Part shown: positions 59,849 to 64,000 of the stretch, in pieces
How the letters are laid out: the number at the start of each line of letters is the position of its first letter
Numbering within the stretch: position 1 is the stretch's first letter
Assembly: GCA_046291875.1 (NCBI GenBank)
Contig: JBKBSF010000008.1
Location: forward strand, 1-64,000
Direction: 5' to 3'
Length of the DNA: 64,000 nt
Source: SKVR01 sp046291875
Lineage (GTDB): Bacteria > Bacteroidota > Bacteroidia > Bacteroidales > UBA7960
Program-made: the position numbers and the translations under genes
The notes under the pieces: generated by a model
Database searches by the model: none
Seen by the model: only the letters and a program-made list of their open reading frames with translations
What the model was told of the DNA's origin: nothing

Positions 59849-62689
59849 ATGCGTAAGGAAAAACCCGTTGATCAACTCAACCCCAAAGAATATATCATCA
59901 TCAAAGGAGCCCGGGTTCACAACCTGAAATCTGTTGATGTTGCCATAGAGCGTAAAAAACTGGTAGTCATCACCGGGCTATCAGGCTCCGGAAAATCATC
60001 ACTTGCTTTCGACACCCTGTATTCTGAAGGGCAACGGCGTTATGTGGAAAGCCTGAGCTCTTATGCTCGGCAGTTTCTGGGCCGTATGCACAAACCCGAG
60101 GTAGATTACATCAAGGGAATTTCGCCCGCCATTGCCATCGAACAAAAAGTAAATACACGCAATCCACGCTCCACCGTAGGAACCTCAACCGAGATCTACG
60201 ATTACCTCAAATTGCTATTTGCCAGGATAGGTCGCACCTATTCTCCTGTTTCAGGCAACCTGGTAAAAAGACACACGGTAACCGATGTGGTAGATTTCAT
60301 CCTGGATCTGCCCGAAGATACAAAGATTATGATATTTGCCCCCATTGAGGTGGATGCGGGCAGAAGCTTTGCCCAGCAACTGTCTGTTCTTCTGCAACAA
60401 GGCTTTTCGCGGGTACTGATCAACGATGATATTGTGCGCATCGACGAACTGCTGCCCACCATAGATCAGATGAGCATCAGAAAAAAGCCCGCCATTGTGG
60501 TAGACCGCTTTTCGGTAGACAAAACAGATGCCGACCTTAAAGCCCGAATGGCAGACTCTGTGCAAACAGCCTTTTATGAAGGTCATGGAGAATGCATGCT
60601 GGAATATGAAAATCTCAGAGGGAAACACAAAGAATACTTCTCTAACCGCTTTGAGCTGGATGGAATAACCTTCGAAGAACCCTCCGTAAACCTTTTCTCT
60701 TTCAACAATCCTTTTGGTGCATGCAAAACCTGCGAAGGATTTGGAAGCATCATAGGCATTGATGAAGACCTGGTGATACCCAACAAGAGCCTATCTGTTT
60801 ACGAGGAAGCTGTGGTATGCTGGAAGGGTGAAAAAATGAGCGAATGGAAAGACGCCCTGGTAAACAGTGCCTATAAGTTTGATTTTCCCATTCACAAACC
60901 TTTTTACCAGCTCAGCGAAGAGCAGAAGAAGTTGCTGTGGGAGGGCAATGAATATTTTGGCGGGATCAACGAATTCTTCAGGATGGTGGAGGAAAACACC
61001 TATAAGATACAATACCGTGTTATGCTGGCACGCTATCGTGGCAAAACCACCTGCCCCGACTGTATGGGCACCCGATTGCGCAAAGACGCCAATTATGTGA
61101 AGATTGCCGGAAAAGGAATCAGTGAACTGGTTTTGATGCCCCTGGAGGTGCTATATGAATTTTTCAAGGAATTACCCAGGCACCTGGAAACCCATGAGCA
61201 GGAGGTGGGCCGAAGGTTACTGACCGAAATCAACAACCGTCTGGAATACCTCAACGACGTGGGATTGGGCTACCTTACCCTCAACCGGCTTTCTTCAACA
61301 CTTTCAGGAGGTGAATCGCAACGAATCAACCTTGCCACCTCACTGGGAAGCAGCCTGGTAGGCTCATTGTATATTCTCGACGAACCCAGCATCGGGCTGC
61401 ATCAGCGCGACACTCACAGGCTTATAAAAGTTCTCAAAAGGTTGCGCGACCTGGGAAATACCGTTATTGTGGTAGAACATGATGAGGACATTATGCGAAC
61501 CGCCGATCAGGTGATTGACATAGGCCCCATGGCGGGCGCATTGGGAGGTGAGGTGATCTACCAGGGCAATTATCAGAACATGCTCAAATCAAAGGAAAGC
61601 TACACTGCACGATACCTGAACCACACCCTTCAAATACCGGTTCCTGAAAAGAGAAGAAAGTGGAAAGAGTACATCGGGCTGGAGGGAGTGCGACAGCACA
61701 ACCTCAAAGGATTTTCGGTTAAGATACCACTGCATGTTATGACCGTGGTAACCGGCGTAAGTGGTTCGGGCAAAACCACCCTGATCAAGAACATTCTTTT
61801 TCCTGCATTGAAAAAGATGTTCGGAGGCTATGGGGAGAAGACAGGAAAATTTGATCTTTTAACAGGAGATTACCGTTCCATCAGCGACGTGGAATTTATC
61901 GATCAAAACCCCATTGGCCGGTCATCGCGCTCCAATCCTGTTACATACATTAAAGCCTACGATGAGATCCGCAACCTCTATGCCCAGGATCCTCTTTCAA
62001 AAGCCAGAGGTTATACCCCGGGGTTTTTCAGCTTCAATATAGATGGCGGACGATGCCCGGAGTGCGAAGGAGAAGGAGAGGTAAAGATTGAGATGCAGTT
62101 TATGGCCGACATCAGCCTGCTTTGCGAAAGTTGCAATGGCACCAGGTTTAAAGAAGAGATACTCGATATAAAATTTCAGGGAAAGGCCATCAACGAGATA
62201 CTCACTCTTACGGTGGATCAGGCCATTGATTTTTTCGGCCAGGCCAAAGAAAAGCCACAGGTAGCCAAAAGGATTGCCGAAAAACTCAAACCACTTCAGG
62301 ACGTTGGTTTGGGGTACATTCAGCTGGGCCAGTCATCAAGCACTTTATCGGGAGGCGAAGCACAGCGGATCAAACTGGCATCCTTTCTGAGCAAAGGCAC
62401 CCACCACCAGAAAACACTTTTCATCTTTGATGAACCCACTACCGGGCTGCACTTTCACGATATCCATATTCTGCTCAAGGCTTTTGAAGCCCTGCTTGTA
62501 AACGGACACAGCATTCTGATTATAGAGCACAACCCCGATGTGATCAAAGCAGCAGACTGGATCGTAGACCTGGGTCCTGAAGGGGGCGACAACGGAGGAA
62601 GTCTGGTTTTTGAGGGTACTCCAGAGCAAATCATTCTTTGCGAACAATCCTACACCGGGAAGTATCTGAAAGAGAAAATTACAAAATAA
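59849..62689 (+). CDS. uvrA: Excinuclease ABC subunit UvrA
   Basis: UvrA finds DNA lesions for nucleotide excision repair and loads UvrB. The 946-residue protein has two ABC ATPase modules: Walker A GLSGSGKSS near residue 45 and GVSGSGKTT near 640, signatures LSGGESQRINLA and LSGGEAQRIKLA, and Walker B YILDEPSIGLH and FIFDEPTTGLH. Zinc-binding CxxC pairs are visible at CKTCEGFG, CPDCMGTR and CPECEGEGEV with CESCNGTR. Length matches bacterial UvrA (about 940). It has its own promoter, and its 3' end faces the WYL regulator gene across a hairpin. uvrB is not in the window. Confidence 0.98.
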   Translation: MRKEKPVDQLNPKEYIIIKGARVHNLKSVDVAIERKKLVVITGLSGSGKSSLAFDTLYSEGQRRYVESLSSYARQFLGRMHKPEVDYIKGISPAIAIEQKVNTRNPRSTVGTSTEIYDYLKLLFARIGRTYSPVSGNLVKRHTVTDVVDFILDLPEDTKIMIFAPIEVDAGRSFAQQLSVLLQQGFSRVLINDDIVRIDELLPTIDQMSIRKKPAIVVDRFSVDKTDADLKARMADSVQTAFYEGHGECMLEYENLRGKHKEYFSNRFELDGITFEEPSVNLFSFNNPFGACKTCEGFGSIIGIDEDLVIPNKSLSVYEEAVVCWKGEKMSEWKDALVNSAYKFDFPIHKPFYQLSEEQKKLLWEGNEYFGGINEFFRMVEENTYKIQYRVMLARYRGKTTCPDCMGTRLRKDANYVKIAGKGISELVLMPLEVLYEFFKELPRHLETHEQEVGRRLLTEINNRLEYLNDVGLGYLTLNRLSSTLSGGESQRINLATSLGSSLVGSLYILDEPSIGLHQRDTHRLIKVLKRLRDLGNTVIVVEHDEDIMRTADQVIDIGPMAGALGGEVIYQGNYQNMLKSKESYTARYLNHTLQIPVPEKRRKWKEYIGLEGVRQHNLKGFSVKIPLHVMTVVTGVSGSGKTTLIKNILFPALKKMFGGYGEKTGKFDLLTGDYRSISDVEFIDQNPIGRSSRSNPVTYIKAYDEIRNLYAQDPLSKARGYTPGFFSFNIDGGRCPECEGEGEVKIEMQFMADISLLCESCNGTRFKEEILDIKFQGKAINEILTLTVDQAIDFFGQAKEKPQVAKRIAEKLKPLQDVGLGYIQLGQSSSTLSGGEAQRIKLASFLSKGTHHQKTLFIFDEPTTGLHFHDIHILLKAFEALLVNGHSILIIEHNPDVIKAADWIVDLGPEGGDNGGSLVFEGTPEQIILCEQSYTGKYLKEKITK

Positions 62690-62692
62690 AAA

Positions 62693-62722
62693 CGGGAAGC
62701 AACATTGCATGCTGGCCTCCCG
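62693..62722. terminator. Hairpin between converging uvrA and WYL genes
   Basis: CGGGA (62693-62697) pairs with TCCCG (62718-62722), with an inner AGC/GCT stem, just after the uvrA stop; A-rich before and T-rich after the stem. Possibly used from both directions. Confidence 0.5.
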
Positions 62723-62746
62723 CTTGTTTCTTACCTCAGGGAGATA

Positions 62747-63649
62747 TCAGGCATTCTGCAAAGCCCTCTGTAGCTTTGCCTTTACATACTCTTTAAGCTC
62801 CCTGGGGGCCGAAACTTCAATTTCATCGGCCAATCCAAGAACAAAGCGCCCCACTCCTTCCAGAGAGAAAACCGGCCCTTCAAAACAATCCATTCTCATC
62901 CGGGTGCCAAGGTACCGGGTAGCTCCCGGAAACTCTTCTTCCAGCAATTGACGGGCACGTCTGCTTAAATACAACCTCACCTGTATGGGCTTGATGCCAC
63001 TCATCCCAAAAATATCGATCTTCATTTGTTCGTGTTTATGCTCAAACCGGTAAGGAACTGCAGTAAGTTCAACGGAGGTGATGCGTTCCGTTTTGTATTG
63101 TTTGATCATATCGCTATCATGTTCATAAGCCAGCAGATATCGGTAATAGTTATGAAACCGGATGGGTTCTACCAAACGATCGCTGATCTGCTCACTGTTA
63201 ACAGAATGGTAGCCTTTGAGCCGCACCTGGAACTTGTTTTTGATAGCATAACGCAGATCGCTGATATTGCGAGAAGTGCTTTGTTTGGAAATGGTTTCAG
63301 AGAGCTCTTCAAGGTCGGTGAGGGCGTAAAGTTTGTCGAGCAGCCCTTTTTGGATCAGCCCATCCACCCTGCTGGCCAACAAGGCCTCCCTTACACAGGC
63401 AGCCTCTTCAAGGTTAAATACGATAAGATCCTCAGGAATTACTCCTCCCTTATCAATTTTTTGAATGCGGTAACGATTTTTGACCCTTTCAATCTCAAAG
63501 CCCAGGTCACGGAGCAGCTTAAAATAGCGCTCAACGGTTCGTACGTTTACATCAAAATCTTCAGCAATTTCTGTTTTCGAACAACCCAGCGGTGTTCGCA
63601 TCCGGGCTATCAATTGAAAGATCCGGTAAATTTTCTTTTGTTCGTCCAT
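62747..63649 (-). CDS. WYL-domain transcriptional regulator
   Basis: A 300-residue regulator with an N-terminal helix-turn-helix (TPLGCSKTEIAEDFDVNVRT, residues about 16-35, then VERYFKLLRDLGFEIERVKN). The central WYL domain holds the RFHNYYRYLLAYEHDSD motif, and a C-terminal WCX-like region ends LGTRMRMDCFEGPVF..LGLADEIEV. WYL proteins bind nucleic acids or nucleotides; some regulate CRISPR-Cas or other defence systems, others DNA-damage genes. The gene converges on uvrA, which may be coincidental. No partner gene is visible, and the target is unknown. The frame from ATG 63649 is the longest and fits the family. Confidence 0.92.
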   Translation of the reverse strand: MDEQKKIYRIFQLIARMRTPLGCSKTEIAEDFDVNVRTVERYFKLLRDLGFEIERVKNRYRIQKIDKGGVIPEDLIVFNLEEAACVREALLASRVDGLIQKGLLDKLYALTDLEELSETISKQSTSRNISDLRYAIKNKFQVRLKGYHSVNSEQISDRLVEPIRFHNYYRYLLAYEHDSDMIKQYKTERITSVELTAVPYRFEHKHEQMKIDIFGMSGIKPIQVRLYLSRRARQLLEEEFPGATRYLGTRMRMDCFEGPVFSLEGVGRFVLGLADEIEVSAPRELKEYVKAKLQRALQNA

Positions 63650-63768
63650 ATTTCCCCTTTTGTTTTAGACAAATTAACATATAGTCGGGGGTAAAAATAT
63701 GGATTGTTTTGAAATAAACAAAATACAAGATACAATAATTTATGTGCTTAAAGATAAAAGTAAAAACA

Positions 63769-64000
63769 CTAAACCGTCCCTGCTTTATATTGCCCTAAAA
63801 TCTGCAGCTGGTCGGTCAGGGGCTCAATGGCTGCCAGTGCCTGATGCAATCGGGGCAGAGAATCAAAAACCAGGTCAACATAGAAGAAATATTCCCATTC
63901 TTTTCCGACAATAGGTGCCGATTGAATTTTGGTAAGATTCATCTGGTAATAGGCCAATACCGACAAAACCTGCGATAAACTGCCAGCCTTGTGAGGCAAC
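63769..64000 (-). CDS. pheA: Prephenate dehydratase C-terminal (ACT) fragment, cut by window edge
   Basis: The last 77 codons of a minus-strand gene that continues past position 64000. The visible part is the ACT regulatory domain: LPHKAGSLSQVLSVLAYYQM, KIQSAPIVGKEWEYFFYVDL and the C-terminal ALAAIEPLTDQLQILGQY. The PHKAGSL and ESRP-like element (here KIQSAP) fit the phenylalanine-binding ACT domain of prephenate dehydratase (phenylalanine biosynthesis). Whether the complete gene is monofunctional or fused to chorismate mutase cannot be seen from this fragment. Confidence 0.8.
   Translation of the reverse strand, partial: LPHKAGSLSQVLSVLAYYQMNLTKIQSAPIVGKEWEYFFYVDLVFDSLPRLHQALAAIEPLTDQLQILGQYKAGTV

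Noticed and set aside
1..64000. tRNA, rRNA, insertion sequence or prophage genes
   Set aside because: None was recognised in the intergenic regions or coding frames read; a covariance-model scan was not possible.

Overview
The window is bacterial chromosomal DNA from a member of the Bacteroidota, probably an anaerobic or microaerophilic Bacteroidales-like lineage. This is an inference from several independent signs. There are type IX secretion genes (porV, porU, a porP/sprF paralogue, gldJ). One secreted protein ends in a type IX sorting domain. Promoters repeatedly show the Bacteroidota -7 element TAnnTTTG, sometimes with TTG or TTTG about 19-22 nt upstream, and Shine-Dalgarno sequences are mostly absent. 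A flavodiiron protein fits an oxygen-sensitive life style. No rRNA, tRNA, insertion sequence or prophage was seen.

Positions 1-2920 are the leader-distal part of a large CRISPR array: 40 repeats of 37 bp and 39 spacers of 33-38 bp. Transcription is inferred to run left to right, so the leader and any cas genes lie to the left of the window. Next to it, on the minus strand, is a complete recD-recC-recB operon (11124-3333). From 11.2 to 19.9 kb, all on the minus strand, are two small uncharacterised proteins, a lipoprotein, a flavodiiron protein placed 23 bp behind parC, and a BatA/VWA membrane protein.

From 20.4 to 30.1 kb on the plus strand are a tripartite RND efflux operon (TolC-like, adaptor, permease) and a selenium pair: selU plus a fused cysteine desulfurase-selenophosphate synthase. 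Together the pair should carry selenium from selenocysteine or selenide to selenophosphate and then to 2-selenouridine in tRNA. A GPP34 protein and a GH13 amylase-like enzyme follow on the minus strand. Then come a P-loop kinase with a dCMP deaminase (plus), an asparaginase-type hydrolase behind an OmpH/Skp-like protein, and recQ (all minus).

From 38.5 to 43.4 kb are kdsD and lptB, both for lipopolysaccharide, an AhpD-like protein, and ispF with a membrane protein. From 42.1 to 51.6 kb is the type IX secretion block: porV and porU (minus), porP/sprF and gldJ (plus), with murF directly after gldJ. The remainder holds a TPR protein, a phosphohexomutase, a DUF486 transporter-like protein, a membrane protein, murB, an ECF sigma factor, a large acidic type IX-secreted repeat protein, uvrA, a WYL regulator, and the 3' end of a prephenate dehydratase gene running off the right edge.

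The points most worth follow-up are these. The spacers read as antisense to plausible coding sequences, which would suit an RNA-targeting (type III) system. One spacer is a perfect terminator-like hairpin. RecBCD, rather than the AddAB more usual in this phylum, sits beside the array. The NifS-SelD fusion lies next to selU. Gene functions are read from recognisable motifs; no database search was possible.
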